A stretch of DNA of 64,000 nt from Saururus chinensis (GCA_035235625.1 CP141142.1:43689644-43753643); one strand, 5' to 3'; positions 38,301 through 51,040 are shown, counted from the stretch's first letter. Notes: generated by a model from the letters alone, not told the origin. Numbers and translations are program-made.

Positions 38301-41300
38301 TAACAATGTACCTACCACCTTCTAAGATGCTGGACTTTTGATTGTGAGAATTGGCACTGTATTCGTTGGATGTTGCATAACTATGAATCACGCAGATATA
38401 AAGGCTTTAACTGAAGTGAGGATTGTGATGGACGGAAAGAACATAATTAATCAGATTGCATAACATAGATGAAGGCAAATCATGAAATTGTTAAAAGAAA
38501 GACAGGAAGGTTGAAAAGGATTTGGTTGAGTTTGTATGAAGTAACTGGAAGGTCTCCTTACAAAATATGAGCGTATTTGGATGGAGTTTGGCATGCAAAA
38601 GTATGTTTCCTATTGCAGATTGTATGTGCAGAGAGTTAGACAAGGTCTAGATATAGTAATCCCTATTGCTTCAACACTCTTGCTACTTCTGTAGCAACAT
38701 AAATTAAATTTGAAACACTGTTTTTGGGGCCAAAATATAACAAACTTAAGAATTCATGAAATAGCAGATACCTTTTAATTAGCTCTCTAATGCATCTGAT
38801 TGTTATTTGGCTTCTTAGCATGTACAAGTTGACTGCCAATTGTCCTGTCCAAGTTTTGCTTTGATTCTGGAATGTTCCTAATCCAGTTGAAAATTTCTCG
38901 ATGATCCCATATTAGAACTTGTTCATAGTTGTGGACCAAGAGATGGAGTTAATCCAATTATGAGCCTGCTTATAACTTGATGTTTGGCTTTTTTGTTTTA
39001 TGGACTGCATCATGTGGCATTCAAAGAATGGCCGAACACATATTCTTCTCTTGTTGATATTTGTGTGTTACTACATACTAATTTGCGAACAAATGTAAAC
39101 AATAGTGATTATTCAATGTATGTATGAGGGTGCATTTATATTCTCCAGTTTGCATATGGATGTGCATGTTCAGCCAGACTTGTTCTCTTGATTATGACAT
39201 GATCATAGTCATTTCTCATCCACTGTTAATGTTTTTTAATGTATCAGCTTGTAGCCTTGTATTTCTGGTATATATTGTTTGCAATTGCTGTAGGATATAT
39301 TGCCTTGGTAGCTGATGATTTATTCTATATTATGGGGCTGTTCGGATAGCGAATCTGTCCTCAGATTCAAGCACATTTCGCAAGATTCTGGAGAAATCCT
39401 GTTTGGATGAAAATCCTCAGAATAAAAATCTGGCGGAACAAGGTTCCACCCCAATTTTGCTGAATTTGTGAATCTCCTCAAGTGGAGATTCTGCAGAATT
39501 GCCCCTCTTAGAATTTTTACTAAACCTAATTGTGATTTTTTAATATTCCACTTGAATTAATTCTGTTGGAATCTAGATTCCAATTCTATTCAGTTTGCCA
39601 TCCAAACAGCACCTATGATAGCTTAGTGATTGTTGTATTTATACAGCAATTTCTTTTATGCTTTATTGATATATTTGCTGAGATTTTTCTCTTCAGGTTC
39701 TATCCACAACTTAAATTGGGTGAGATAATTGTTTCTATTGAGGCTAAGGTATGTGAATAAATTGCGCTTTTCAGTAATTTTGTTTTCGGAATCTTTAGTT
39801 TTTTTGCATCTGAATGAAAAAAATATGCATGAATTCTTGTCTAGTTGAACCCTAAAAGCTTTTAAACAAAGAGTTTCTTTGCTCTCTCATTATTATTCTG
39901 TTGTTTCATGGTGTTGCTTTGTTTGGAGGAGAGATTTCTCCTACCAACACACCATCAGATTTTATTTTTCTTATATATAGGTAAGATGCACACACCCTCA
40001 CACACTACAAATCAATAAAATTCGACCCTGGGATCTTCCCCACAATTGGGAGAGTTTCAATCAGCCCAACTATGGCTGGATTGGCTACAGTAGTAAATAG
40101 TTGCCAGAATTAGGCATTGGATGGCCATTGTTATGGCAGAAAGTATCGAGATTGTATTATTATGACATATATACCAATTTCATGTAATTTGAGGACTGAA
40201 TGTTTAATTATCATTCATAAATTAAGACTTGAGTTTTACCTCATCATGAAAAACCTTTTAATAGGCAGCTAGACATACTTCAAGTTTTTCTTAGGATTAT
40301 GGAATATAAGCAATAACAAACATGGTCATGAAACTTGACTTTTTTTTTGTAGCCTGGTTATCAGATTTTGTTGACTGATTTTCATATTTCCAAGTCATCT
40401 CCACCAACTTCAAGCGAAAGAATTGTAAGCTGCTGCAGTCTCTTCATCTTCATTTATTTGATTTTGTACCATTTCTTGCTGTTATAGCTATTAGGTTTCT
40501 TGTTGAGGACATATTGGAGGAGAGTGTCTAAAAGAAGAGAAGTTTTATACAGGAAGTGCTACTTTATAGCTGTTTAATGACCATCGGTATCACCCTCATT
40601 CAATAGCCTCTCTCTTTCCCTTCTTCCGCATCATGTACTGCTTATGCCAGTCTGTAGCTCGTTGGTAGCACTCAGTATGGAGAAGGGTGCCTAAAAGAAA
40701 AAAATGATGTATTCAATTCTTTTATTTGAGAATTGCTCTTCTTCGGGTTACCGGTAGCTCCTATCTTATAGGGATTGAATAGTAGAGAATTGGGTTAATG
40801 TTTCCCAGACATCTGGTTTGTCATGTTTCATCTATATTTGGTTTGGCCATTTCATCTTTTTGCTAGTTCTAACCCCATGGCCCTCTTTAATCTTGGCTGT
40901 TTCCTTGTCCGTCTGACTCTGGTGGGTTTCACTTTTTAGTATAGCAGGAGGTACCTTAATGTTTCCATCAGATTAAAAAAATCAGATGGTGTAAGCGCCG
41001 AAATTAATTTTTTTGTTGCATTTTTCTGTTGGTATGTTCCCTCTTATCTTTTGATTCATAGACTATCTCTTTAACTGACAAACATTTTGATTCTGCAGCG
41101 ATTGTTAGTGGCCCAAAAAGATAATGTTGAAACATCCTCTTGTATCATAAATCCACCAGAAGTAAAGTGAGAATGGCTCTTTACCTTTTAATGCTATGAC
41201 CCTGTTCTAATTGATTAAGCAAATTTCCTATTGGTTTTACAGTTTCATGGTCAATGGAAGAGGTGTTGAGAAGAGAATTCATGGTTTTGTGGTAATTACA

Positions 41301-42134
41301 TTGTCATGGTCAGACCCTCAGTTTTTGCATCTATGAGATCAAACCAGAAAGTTAATTTTCTTTTTGCTATTTTTTTATCAGGACACAGGCCCCCAGTTAC
41401 CATCTGATGTCACATCAATGCTTATCTTTGGGACAAATCTTATGCAAGCAGTGGGTCAGTTTAATGGTATGCTTAATTGATTATTTAGTTATGTTTAAGG
41501 AGTTAGTAATACTTTACTTAATTGGTAGGAATCTTTGCAATTTCCATTTATTTAGTATTAATGGAATTTAGGATAGTTAAGTACGGCCATTTAGCTCTCC
41601 TATTTTGATGTAAGGGCATAGCCCTAATTTCAGTTAGTGATTGAATGAATGATTTGAAATTAGTGTAGTTTGCCTCTCCTCTTCCATCTCCCACCATTTA
41701 AAATTATTCAATTATTTCTCCCATTTTATCTATTGATTCCCCCATTTTGTTATTGTTCTCTCCTTCCAATTTCCCTAAATGTGTTGCTCTGTTGTCGAAT
41801 CTTTAATCCATAAATTTGTCTTATTCCCTTATCCTTTAGTATCCTTCTCTTACCTCCTCAACCTCTCAATTTCTTCCATTTTATATTAAACTATCACTTG
41901 CAATCTATCAGGTTACAACACGTAGAACCTGTGTTAATTTTTGTTATTATAATGCATAAAATATTTAATTGCTATTGGCTTGGTCTTTTGTTACTTCAAC
42001 TTGGAATATGTGTCCAGGTAATTATATCATAGTCTTAGCCTATATGAGTTTGAGGTCATCATCTGATTTTAAAGCCAGTAAACAGCAGCTGCAAGAATAT
42101 ACTCAATTTAAAGCTACGGCGGAGTCTACATCAG
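35331..42134 (+). CDS. PIAL2: Exons 1-11: N-terminal helical region and PINIT-like domain
   Basis: Exon 1 encodes a low-conservation N terminus (Ala/Val/Gly-rich) ending in the conserved ELFSLCVSLAR. Exons 2-4 encode the helical block (VDYAVTHNEIP, FLLSAIMMLINSIK, GWFHDVD). Exons 6-11 encode the PINIT-like part: FYPQLKLGEIIVSIEAK, PGYQILLTDFHIS, CIINPPEV, VNGRGVEKRI, DTGPQLPSDVTSMLIFGTNL and GNYIIVLAYMSL, each matching PIAL family blocks in order. Introns over 300 bp (2, 3, 5, 6, 7, 10) hold no further gene; intron 5 holds a MITE. ORFs that run past the splice sites are intronic read-through. Confidence 0.9.
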
Positions 42135-45100
42135 GTAATAGTAAGATATCGGGAAAGAAGAAAAAAACGTATTATGAACTTGTTCACCGAGTATATAGCT
42201 TTCATGATGTTGATTGAAACATTGGTTGCTTACAAGTAGGAGAATGGATTTTACTCATTTTTTTCGTTTTAGAGTGCATGTAGAATGTTTTCTAGGTTCA
42301 TTGCATAATACAGCTTGCTGAAGATTTTGGGGTTCTTTTTGTACTGGCTTAGTGTTCTTTATTAAACAAACTGATATGATTTTTTGTAGCTGTATGGTAT
42401 TCTGTAATTCTTATGTTTGTTGGTTTTCAGCTGGAAACTTCTACATGTTGATAATAGACTCTTGCACTTTTCTTGTTAGAAGATGAAAATGAGATGATGT
42501 TAAGAAATGGATCTGACATTTTTTAAACCATGTTTTCTTCTTCATAATTATATTCTCAAATATTTTACCACTTTTCATACTATGTTATACCTTCCAGTTT
42601 GACTATTACGTTCATAATTTTTCTATTGTGAATCATTAAGGAACATAATATAGCTGATACATGTCTTAGTCCCAGCAATTCCAAAAAGAAAACGGAAAAG
42701 CAAAAAAAAGATCTATTATTTATATTGATTATGTCTACCCTGTGGATTGTCATGTGCACAACAGTGGATCAGACTCTCTAATGCTGGGACTCCTTTCAAG
42801 TTTCATTTACAATTCACCTGGATCCATATTTAATACAATGTTCACTTATATTTAACAGCATTTATTTTCTGTCTTAGGATGCATTTAATATTTATCTTCA
42901 AATTTACAGTATATTCTTTCAGTTTCTTTTAAATGTAGAGCAGGTAATTCCCGTGGCTAAATTGTAATTACCTAAACTTCGTTAAGCAGATAGTGAGATA
43001 ATTGAGGGTCGATCAAGGATATCACTCAATTGCCCTATAAGGTATCTATTTTAATGTGCAATGGACTTCTTCATTGCTTTGGATAAATTATTTACTTTGG
43101 TAGTTTGTTTACTACCCATGTTAATTTTCTGTATGTGTGTCTTAATAGAAAGCTTATAGAGCTACTTCATCAAGTTTTCTTATGTTAAAACACCTATCTG
43201 GAATCACTTACGGAAACGAATTTTATGTTCTGTACTTTTTATCGCAATTTGTTGTTTGTTGTATATGTAGAGTGCCTGAGTATTTTGCATAAACTGCTTG
43301 CTGTACAGCTTCAAACGGATTAAGACTCCAGTTAAAGGACGTCTCTGTAGACACCATCAGGTGAACAGCTAATCCTTCTGGATCTTATATATTTACTGTA
43401 ACATTAATCTAGATATTGTTGCTGATTCTTGATTACCTGCTTTTGCTTTAGTGTTTTGATTATGACAATTACATAGAAATGAACTTCAGAAGACCGTCAT
43501 GGCGCTGCCCTCATTGTAATCAGCCTATTAGCTTCTGTGATATACGAATTGATCAGAATATGGTTGAGGTGAGTATTCTTGCTCTGCAGCTTGGATGGAC
43601 CGATTTGTGGCATTGAGTGCTATGTTTCCTTTTATGACGGAAAATTAACTTGCTAAATCATGTTTTCTTCCAGATGTTGTCCAAAGTCAGAGAGGATGCT
43701 GAGGATGTTTTCATCTCAGCCGATGGATCCTGGGAAGTTTCATCCAAGGGACGTACAGATAATGAGTCTCAATTAAAAAAATCATCAGCAACAGACCAGA
43801 GAGGACTGGAAGCATATCTGCAGTCTCAGATTGGTGAAGCCTATGACGGCAGTGCAAATACTGGCATTGTGGACCTGACTATGGAGGAATTAGATGATTC
43901 TGCAGCTAACAGCAGTGTCAGAAATAATAATTGTGAGACTGAAGATAGGAAACCTTTCCAGGATTCATTGTCTGGTATAGAAAATATTTTACAGCGTCCT
44001 GTATTTAGCACATCTGACACTGCTGTGCAAGGTGCTGCTCATGTTGTTGATACGGATGATGATATTTGGTCAAGGCTACTATTTTTAACGGCATCAGCCT
44101 CTAATGGTGGCGGCAACTCAAGAGCCAGTATGTCTGCAACTGTTTCTGCAGATGGTAGGATGAGGGAACCTTTTAGCTTCCCTCAGTATTCAACTAATAC
44201 CGTGGGTGCTAATCCTGCTCCAGTTCTAACAGATGCTGTTTCTCCAGCACTTAGTCGAGCAGTCCCTCTTACATCAACAGCACCTGCAATCCAGAATGCA
44301 GAAATGAGACAAATAGTGAGCACTTCTGACAATTTGGAGTTGCAGCAGCAGCAGCAAAACACATTCGGGAATTCAATTTTTGGCAGTAGTGGGACGACAC
44401 CAAGGCCATCAATCCCAAGACATGTTACCAGAACTCCCATTGCAGTTCAAGCCCTTCCTGCTCAACCACAAGTCCCTAGCTCTTCTGGTACACATCAAAG
44501 GTTGTCACAACCAACATCACATCCAATGATTTCCTCCAGTAGAGTCCTTACTCCTACAATTGCTTCTCATATACCTGCTGCTTCTGTATCACCACTTTCA
44601 AGTAGTGCTTTCAATGCGACGGGCAGCATTGATATAGAAAGGTTCCGGACAATTTCAAGATCGGTGACGAATCCTTTTTTGGCATCCGATATTGCATTGA
44701 CCCAGGTAGATAACCTTCTCAATTGTTTCTGTAGAAAGAAGTTTTTTTGAATTGCTAAAAAGTCCTACTTCAATTTTTCTTCATTTTTTTATTATTTATA
44801 TATCCTTGAGTTGTCTATTTGATTGTTATGTTTGATATACCGTGTTTTTCTTGCACATCATCCTTACATGCACAACTGATTCTCTGGATTATCAATTGCT
44901 TATATCTCTAAGCTATTCTGTCTGGCAGGTTGTTGATCTCCCAGCTATGAACCAAAGCATCAGTAGCATGAGGGCTATACCTACAGGCCTGCAGCAGCAG
45001 AGAGCAGCTGGCTTTGGCCATTCAAGATCTACTGTAATTTCTGACCTCCGTCAAAGTCTAAGCCGTTTTCAGAACCAGTCGGTTGCATCAAATCTGCTGC

Positions 45101-45624
45101 AACAATCTTCTTGTTCGTCTGCTGGGCCAGCTTATAATAGTAGTATGGGTGGCCAACAGCAGTATGGTCAGAGGTTGGGTTCCCTAACATCGCTGTTCCA
45201 GGCATCTTCACAACTGGGAAAGGGGGCACCAGGAGTGAGGATACCTCCAAGGACACCACCAGCAGCAGCTGTTGTGGGGGAACAGCACCACCTGAGACAC
45301 GTTTCTGGTGTGGCCCATACTCCTGATGAAGCACAAGCTGCCAACAATTTGTCCTCAGAATTGCCATCTGAACAGAACTGGAGACCAACTGGATTGATGA
45401 GAGGAAGCATCGTGGGCCGAGCTCACTCCACTGCTCTTGGTCAACTCGTGCTTCATCCTTCCTCGGCAGCAGCACCACCAACACAAAGGCCGCTAGCCCC
45501 AGTTCAATTGCCGCAGCAGATTGCTTTTGTTGGCGGCATAAATGGCGATCCACAACCAACCAACCAAAGTATCAATATTTCAGAAAGCTTGCGGGACCCA
45601 TCTCTTGGCTTTTTTCAATACTAA
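35331..45624 (+). CDS. PIAL2: PIAL1/2-type SUMO E3/E4 ligase (SP-RING protein), 16 coding exons
   Basis: Coding exons: 35331-35587, 35862-35934, 36876-36941, 37714-37779, 37856-37938, 39697-39748, 40353-40424, 41099-41166, 41243-41291, 41382-41466, 42018-42134, 42990-43041, 43309-43360, 43452-43568, 43674-44705, 44929-45624. All 15 introns are GT-AG and phases agree throughout, giving 978 residues plus stop. By eye the protein is colinear with Arabidopsis PIAL1/2 from RGVDYAVTHNEIP (residue 86 on) through the SP-RING (344-386) to a C-terminal NWRPTGLMRGS (897-907). A SUMO-interacting motif, IVDLT, lies at 468-472. In Arabidopsis PIAL1/2 promote SUMO chain formation on SUMO-charged targets in the nucleus and associate with MOM1 for transcriptional silencing. 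I chose the first in-frame ATG; the ATG at 35394 (ATGGCG, good context) is an alternative. No damage is visible, so it looks functional. PIAL1 and PIAL2 cannot be told apart here. Confidence 0.93.
39334..39613. mobile_element. 280-bp MITE in intron 5 of the PIAL-like gene
   Basis: The left end GGGGCTGTTCGGATAGCGAA and the complement of the right end, GGTGCTGTTTGGATGGCAAA, form imperfect terminal inverted repeats of about 20-24 bp. TAT stands on both sides (39331-39333 and 39614-39616), a 3-bp target duplication. It is non-coding. The size, the GGNGCTGTTYGGAT ends and the 3-bp duplication suggest a PIF/Harbinger (Tourist-like) MITE; a hAT origin is less likely because those make 8-bp duplications. 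Confidence 0.75.
39950..40080. repeat. Possible SINE-like fragment in intron 6
   Basis: Contains ATTCGACCCTGGGATCTT, which on the complementary strand resembles the B box area of tRNA-derived elements, next to a CACACACCCTCACACAC tract. No A box, tail or target duplication was confirmed. Confidence 0.2.
42990..43568 (+). CDS. PIAL2: Exons 12-14: SP-RING (MIZ-type zinc finger)
   Basis: Residues 330-403. The block DSEIIEGRSRISLNCPIS is followed by RIKTPVKGRLCRHHQCFDY and WRCPHCNQPI. The expected zinc ligands are C360, H362, C383 and C386, and the two structural cysteines of SP-RINGs, C344 and C365, are also present. W381 of the WxCPxC motif is kept. This is the E2 (SCE1/UBC9)-binding module of SIZ/PIAS and PIAL ligases. 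All key positions are intact, which argues for an active or recently active gene. Confidence 0.93.
43674..45624 (+). CDS. PIAL2: Exons 15-16: disordered C-terminal region with SUMO-interacting motif
   Basis: Residues 404-978, rich in Ser, Thr, Pro, Gln and Ala, with a poly-Gln stretch (LQQQQQN) near the middle. Recognisable PIAL landmarks are DVFISADGSWEV directly after the SP-RING, IVDLT (468-472), TEDRKPFQD, and NWRPTGLMRGS with AHSTALGQLVLHPS near the end. In Arabidopsis the part after the SP-RING carries the SUMO-interacting motifs and the region used to bind MOM1. The total length exceeds that of the Arabidopsis proteins, mostly through this tail. Confidence 0.88.
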
Positions 45625-45960
45625 AAGGAATTGCTTTTGCCTTTGTGAGACACGACTGCCCAGTTCGCTTACACTAGTTATATATACCCATGACCATTTT
45701 CCACAAGAGATAGATACTGTACATACCTGACAGAAATTCTGAAGCATGAAAGCCGTTTGTTCATTGAATGTTACTCAGGACCATCTCAAGGCAATGGTGC
45801 CTATTTACTTAGTTAACAGACAGCCTTGTAATTACAATATGTTTGTAGAAGGAAATGTTGTAGACTTCTTACTGATGTAAATTTTGATATTGAGGAATGG
45901 ACCGCATCATACCAGTGATGTACGCATTTTGTGACATATTTTCTTTAAGGTTACTTCTTA
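45625..45960 (+). other. Probable 3' UTR of the PIAL-like gene
   Basis: Follows the stop codon without sign of another gene. It is T-rich with TGTAAATTTTG and TGTAATTACAATATG-type polyadenylation-like words near 45830-45890. The exact cleavage site is not determined. Element-derived sequence starts soon after. Confidence 0.5.
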
Positions 45961-45969
45961 AAGTGGGGA

Positions 45970-46869
45970 AAGGGTATCTTTAATGGAACTCATAAGAGAT
46001 GATGCCAAGCTTTGGTATGTGATGCAAAGCGCAAGACGTAAAAAAGGGACCAAAAAATAAATATTCAACTTTTGGATCTCAAGGAAAAATTCTTCAAGGA
46101 ATGAAGAGAATCTAGTTTGGCTGAAGCTTGGGGACAAAATTACTGTGGGGGGAAGAACGTGACACTAGAACTTTGGAAAACACCCTTAATCCATTTTTAG
46201 GATTTTTTGGATGTTCAGAAGAAAAGTTGTGCATAGTCTCACAACATGTAGTTTGATGTGTCGAAAGTTAGGCTCTGACTATGCTACATCGACCTAAAAG
46301 GATAATGTACTTCATTTGAGTTTCCTTATATGAAATCTTACAAGTCTTACGCAAAAACCCTAAGCTAGTGGAGGCAGGCAGAGCTGTAAATGGGAGATTT
46401 ATGGTCGATTCAAATCTTTATAAGACGCTTAACCTATCTTTTTAGACTTGTAGAGTACCTTTTGAGTCCTTTATAGTTTTGTTATCACCTAATGTATTAA
46501 TTTGTTGATTGTTCTATTGGGTGAGATGAGAGTTGAGATGTTTATAATTTTTTGGACTTATAAGAGATTTTACACTCTAAACTAAAATGGGGTTTGTACT
46601 CAACTTGAGGTATATTTTTATTTAAGCCTATGACTATGACATTTATTTTTTATTTTTGTATTCGATTTACACCTCAGATTGTTTGGTTTAGCCATATGAT
46701 AATTTGACAAAGTTTAAGTTAAAAAACTTATGTATGATGATTTATATTTATGAAAAATGTTTTTGTAGGTTTTAAATTTTGTCAATTTTTACTATTTACA
46801 AATGTCCTATTGCAAAAAAAAATTTGTAAAATTTTAAGAAAAATGTGTGTAAAATTATTGGGCATGATA
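45970..46869 (+). mobile_element. 3' end of a Gypsy element with its short LTR (46160-46869)
   Basis: A purine run GGGGGGAAGAA (46147-46157) stands immediately before TGACACTAGAAC, and the block ends TTGGGCATGATA at 46869. This is the layout of polypurine tract plus 3' LTR (about 710 bp). The LTR's last 350 or so bases match the end of the giant LTR family: GGGTGAGATGAGAGTTGAGATG and TTGTACTCAACTTGAGG correspond to 60125-60215 in unit G. The element body upstream is lost or too decayed to read. Confidence 0.65.
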
Positions 46870-47332
46870 GTCTCAGGTAAGACAATGGTGTTGAATACAA
46901 ATCTAAAAAATTTGTTGATTACTGCAAGAATGAAGAGATTACATGTCACTTCACCAATTTTATAACGCCACAACAAAATAGAGTAGCAAAAATGATGAAT
47001 AAGACATTCTTGAAAAAAGCAAGGAGCATAAGGTTTAATGTAAATCTTTCTAAGGAGTTTTAGGCTAAAATAGTTAATATGGTATGCCACATCATAAATA
47101 GGTCACCATCTACAATTAACTTAAAGGTGCATGAGAAGGTATGAATTAAAAATTTTATAGATTACTTCACTCTTAGGATTTTTGGGTGTCCTACATATGT
47201 CCATATTCATATCATACAAAGTAGTTGATTCTAAGTCTAAAAAATACATTTTTCTCAGGTATGAGAAATGAGTGAAAGATTATCAACCTTAGAATCAAGA
47301 GGCAAAGAAAGTATTCTTCAGCAAAGATGTGG
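46870..47332 (+). pseudogene. Copia integrase remnant
   Basis: Shows DNGVEYKSKKFVDYC and TPQQNRVAKMMNKTF, the two best-known blocks of the Copia integrase core, then NRSPSTINLK and a RIFGCPTYVH block. The sequence stops at the solo LTR inserted at 47333. Broken. Confidence 0.88.
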
Positions 47333-50052
47333 TGTAAGATCTGATAATTCTTATTTTTTAATTATTTTATTTTTAGTGGATATGTAGGAAGTTAAAGAGT
47401 TTGATCATTTAACCTTATTAATTTAATAACTATATGAAGAAGTTGAATTAAGGGTTTAGACTAATATGTTAGAAAATAGATAGAAAGAGCTTTTAAACAC
47501 CACTAAGAATGTGTAAATCGAAATTCGGTTGAGTGAGATATTACTGGTTGAAGTGGTACTTCATGCACCGGCGATTACCTAAATTATACCTACAATTTAG
47601 CCTTTTACTTAGCCTTTTAGGCTCATTTAAAGTGAATTATGGAAATAGTATTTTAATGACCAATTTGGGTTACCCAAGTATGGTTTAGTATCCCAAGCCT
47701 TAGGGGAATTAAGAATCCTAATCCCACCCCTTATAAATATTCCATAAGAGCCTAAATTAGAGAGTTTTAGAGTTTTTTGGACTTGGCTGAGAATATTGGT
47801 ACGCTAACTTCTCTCAAGTAATTTGATTATTTTTTCCTTAATTCTTTGAGTTTTTACGGGGAATTGAAGGTCTTTCGTGATTAATCATAATTCTCAAACA
47901 TTCTTCTATCAAACCCCTCAAATTTCTCTTATTCCATGCAACTTGTAGAACCCTAGAACCTTTGTTTTGTTGTAAAACCTTGTGCTTCAGGTTTATAAGT
48001 CATTAGACTCAAGGAAGTACTTAAATTACATAGTTATCATAGTTATAATCCTCTAATTGGTAGATATCATGTTTATACTTAAATTTAATAAGAAACATTA
48101 TTTTTTAGAATATAGATATTTTGATTTAGGAAGATTTGAGGAGTTTCTCTACCCAAGAGGTAAGGGGCTTTAGTTTTGTGATTGATTTATTACATTATCA
48201 CCCTCTTTGATAATGTTGATCATGCTTTTTGATGAACAATGACTATATAACTTGATTCTTCTATTTGAGAGATTAAAATGTGATTAGTAAATTGCTTGAA
48301 TATGTTATAGTCTCTATTTTAGATTCACAACTATGTTTCATGTATTTTTATTTTATTTTTTGTTCTCAAAATATTTCTAGAAGTAGATTATCATGTCTAG
48401 ATCATATTTCTATTTTTTTGGATTGTTTAAGAATAATATGTATTTATTATATTTTTAGGGATACATGTTGGACAATAATACAAATTTCTGTTTCCGTGTT
48501 TAGAATTAGGTTTAGGGATGAAAACATATGACTTTTAGGTCATTCTTTTTCTGATAGATTGATATACATGTTATGAGTATGTTGTAAAAAATTTAAATCA
48601 TTTGAACAATGATAAGTCCATGATATAGTCATAAATTTGTAGGATGACAGTTATGGCAAAATTGCGCATCTTATTAATTAAATAACAAAAATTATTTTTT
48701 ATAATATTTTTATATGATATTTATTTATATTGTAAATAAGGATATGATGTATGTTTTTGTAAATTTTCATGTTGATTAGAGTTTATTTGTTATTTTCCCT
48801 AAAATGTACAAGTTACATGCTATGATTATGCTAAAACATCTACTTATTCTAATATAGGATGAGATATTATATTATTGATTGTGTTATTTTGGTACTTCAT
48901 GAAGGTTTGGTACTTTATGAAGGATATGCATGTGACATGTTAAAGAATTGCACATACTATGTTAAGTATGTTTGATGTATATTAGGGTTCCTTATGCATT
49001 CATATATCATAGGTTAATTTAGCAAATCCATATTGCATGCATGTCTTAGCATATATGATCTTATTTATTGAATTATGCCTTACATGAAGTAGTATGATTA
49101 CTTAGGGTTGCACATTCAAACATGTTTATTATTCATTCCATCATGAAAATGATATGTAAACTATATATTAATTGTGGTTAGTCGAGGTTTCTATAGTTGT
49201 AAGATTAGACGCATCAAAGGTTTATTGAATAAGTTTTACATCCAAAAGGGCAGGGTTTTACATATGAAATGATGAGTTATTCCTCTCCCAAGCTAAGATG
49301 ATTGAGAATATTTATTTATTGAGATTTCTAGAGTTTGCTCTAGGCTGGTCATGACCGTTGTGCACCAGCATGACCAAAGCTTTCTAGTATTTCGAGTATT
49401 TGGAATGTCAGGTGACAAGCAAGTAATAGATGATAGGTAACAAGTTGTCATAATTGCACTAGTTTTATTGTCTTGTGGCATATTCTTGAGATTCTTTTAT
49501 ATTGGATGTTTGTGTAAGGTTTGTATTATATTTTTTATATTTATTTATACTTGGCTTGTGTGAGGACTTTGATTTGAATGTTGAAGCATGTGTTTGGGTG
49601 TTAATGTAAGTGTTTTTTTTTCAAAGCCTTATTGAGTTTGTACTTATCCTTGTTTTTTTTTGGAATCCTTCGGGATCCCCTATGTGATGGTGTCACATAA
49701 GTGCTCAGGACAACTTATTTTACGACCAAGATGATAACTGAGGAGCCACTAAGTGGGGGAATAAGCCTTACTAAGGGATAATTAGTAAGAAATAAATGAA
49801 CATTTAGAAACTTCATATTATTTTGAAATCTTCAATGTTCAATTGGTATATTTCTTTTATTAGCCATTGCACAATTACTCTAGTAGATGAATGTTCAATC
49901 ATAATTATGATAAAAATAGTTAATTTTTTTATATTTATTTACTAGATTGTTTTTTTAACAAATCTATGACTCAGTTGTGCATTCCTATTTAATTTAAGGT
50001 TTGGTTAGAAGTTGATGTGTCCTCTTGCCGGTTTTGGGTTAGGGGAATGACA
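47333..50052 (+). mobile_element. Solo LTR (second family), nested in the Copia element
   Basis: 2720 bp, starting TGTAAGATCTGATAAT and ending GGTTAGGGGAATGACA. TGTGG stands before (47328-47332) and after (50053-50057), an exact 5-bp target duplication. A TATA-like CTTATAAATATT lies near 47726. The internal sequence is very AT-rich. It is colinear with F, and its middle matches J on the opposite strand. No coding domain. Confidence 0.85.
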
Positions 50053-50057
50053 TGTGG

Positions 50058-51040
50058 TACTTGAAGAGGCTCACATAATATGTAGACAAGATGGTGACAT
50101 AGTGTAACACAAAAGTCAACAACAAATAAAAATTTAGGTGGAAATAGATGATGGAGATGCCCCAAAGGGATGATAAAGACAAGTAGCAATGTCCTCATAT
50201 GGGTAATGATTAGCATCAGGAGCCTTACAACATTGTAAAAGGAAGAAAAAAGTGAAACGCTAAAGTAACAGTTAGGTATGACTTTGATGATATAGTTTCT
50301 TTTACTTTATTCATTGGTAGTGGAGATTCATCCTGTTTTCATGATGCTATAAAATCTAAAGACAATGACAAGTGTATGACAGCTATGATAGAGGAGATGA
50401 AATCTCTACACTAGAACAAAACTTTGAAGTTAGATGAATTACCTAAAGGGGAAAAGGCCATTAGATGAAAATGGGTGCTGAAAAAAGGAGGCTTCATCAG
50501 ATAAGGAACCTAAACGATTTAAGGCCAGGTTAGTGGCCATAAGATATGCACAAAAAGAAGGTGTAGATTTTAATAATAAAAAAATTTCTCCAGTAGTAAA
50601 ACACACATGTTTAGATCTTATTGGCTATGGTATCTTACTATGATATAGAACTTGAACAACTTGATGTGTAGACAACGTTTCTTTATGGGGAACTAGAAGA
50701 ACAAACATGCATCAATATGAGGGGTTTGAGGAACCAGGGAAAAAGAACTTGGTATGCATGTTAAAAAATTCTCTATACAGCTTGAAGCAATCACCAGGGC
50801 AATGGAACAAAAGGTTTGACTATTTTATGTTGAAAAATGGATAAACTCATAGTGAGTATAATCATTGTGTTTATGTTCATATCATTCCAGATGGTTCTTA
50901 TATTTATTTGCTCTTGTATATTAACGACATGTTAATTGTTGTTAAGAATATGTTGGATGTTGCCTTGTTAAAATCTAAGTCGGGAAATGATTTTAATATG
51001 AATGATCTTGAAGTTACAAAAAGGATCCTTAGTATGGAGA
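50058..51040 (+). pseudogene. Copia reverse transcriptase remnant
   Basis: Starts with the linker after integrase and continues into reverse transcriptase: KRFKARLVAI, LKNSLYSLKQSPGQWNKRFD and the catalytic-box region LLLYINDMLIVVKN. The second solo LTR cuts it at 51041, in the block that continues at 53313. Broken. Confidence 0.88.
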
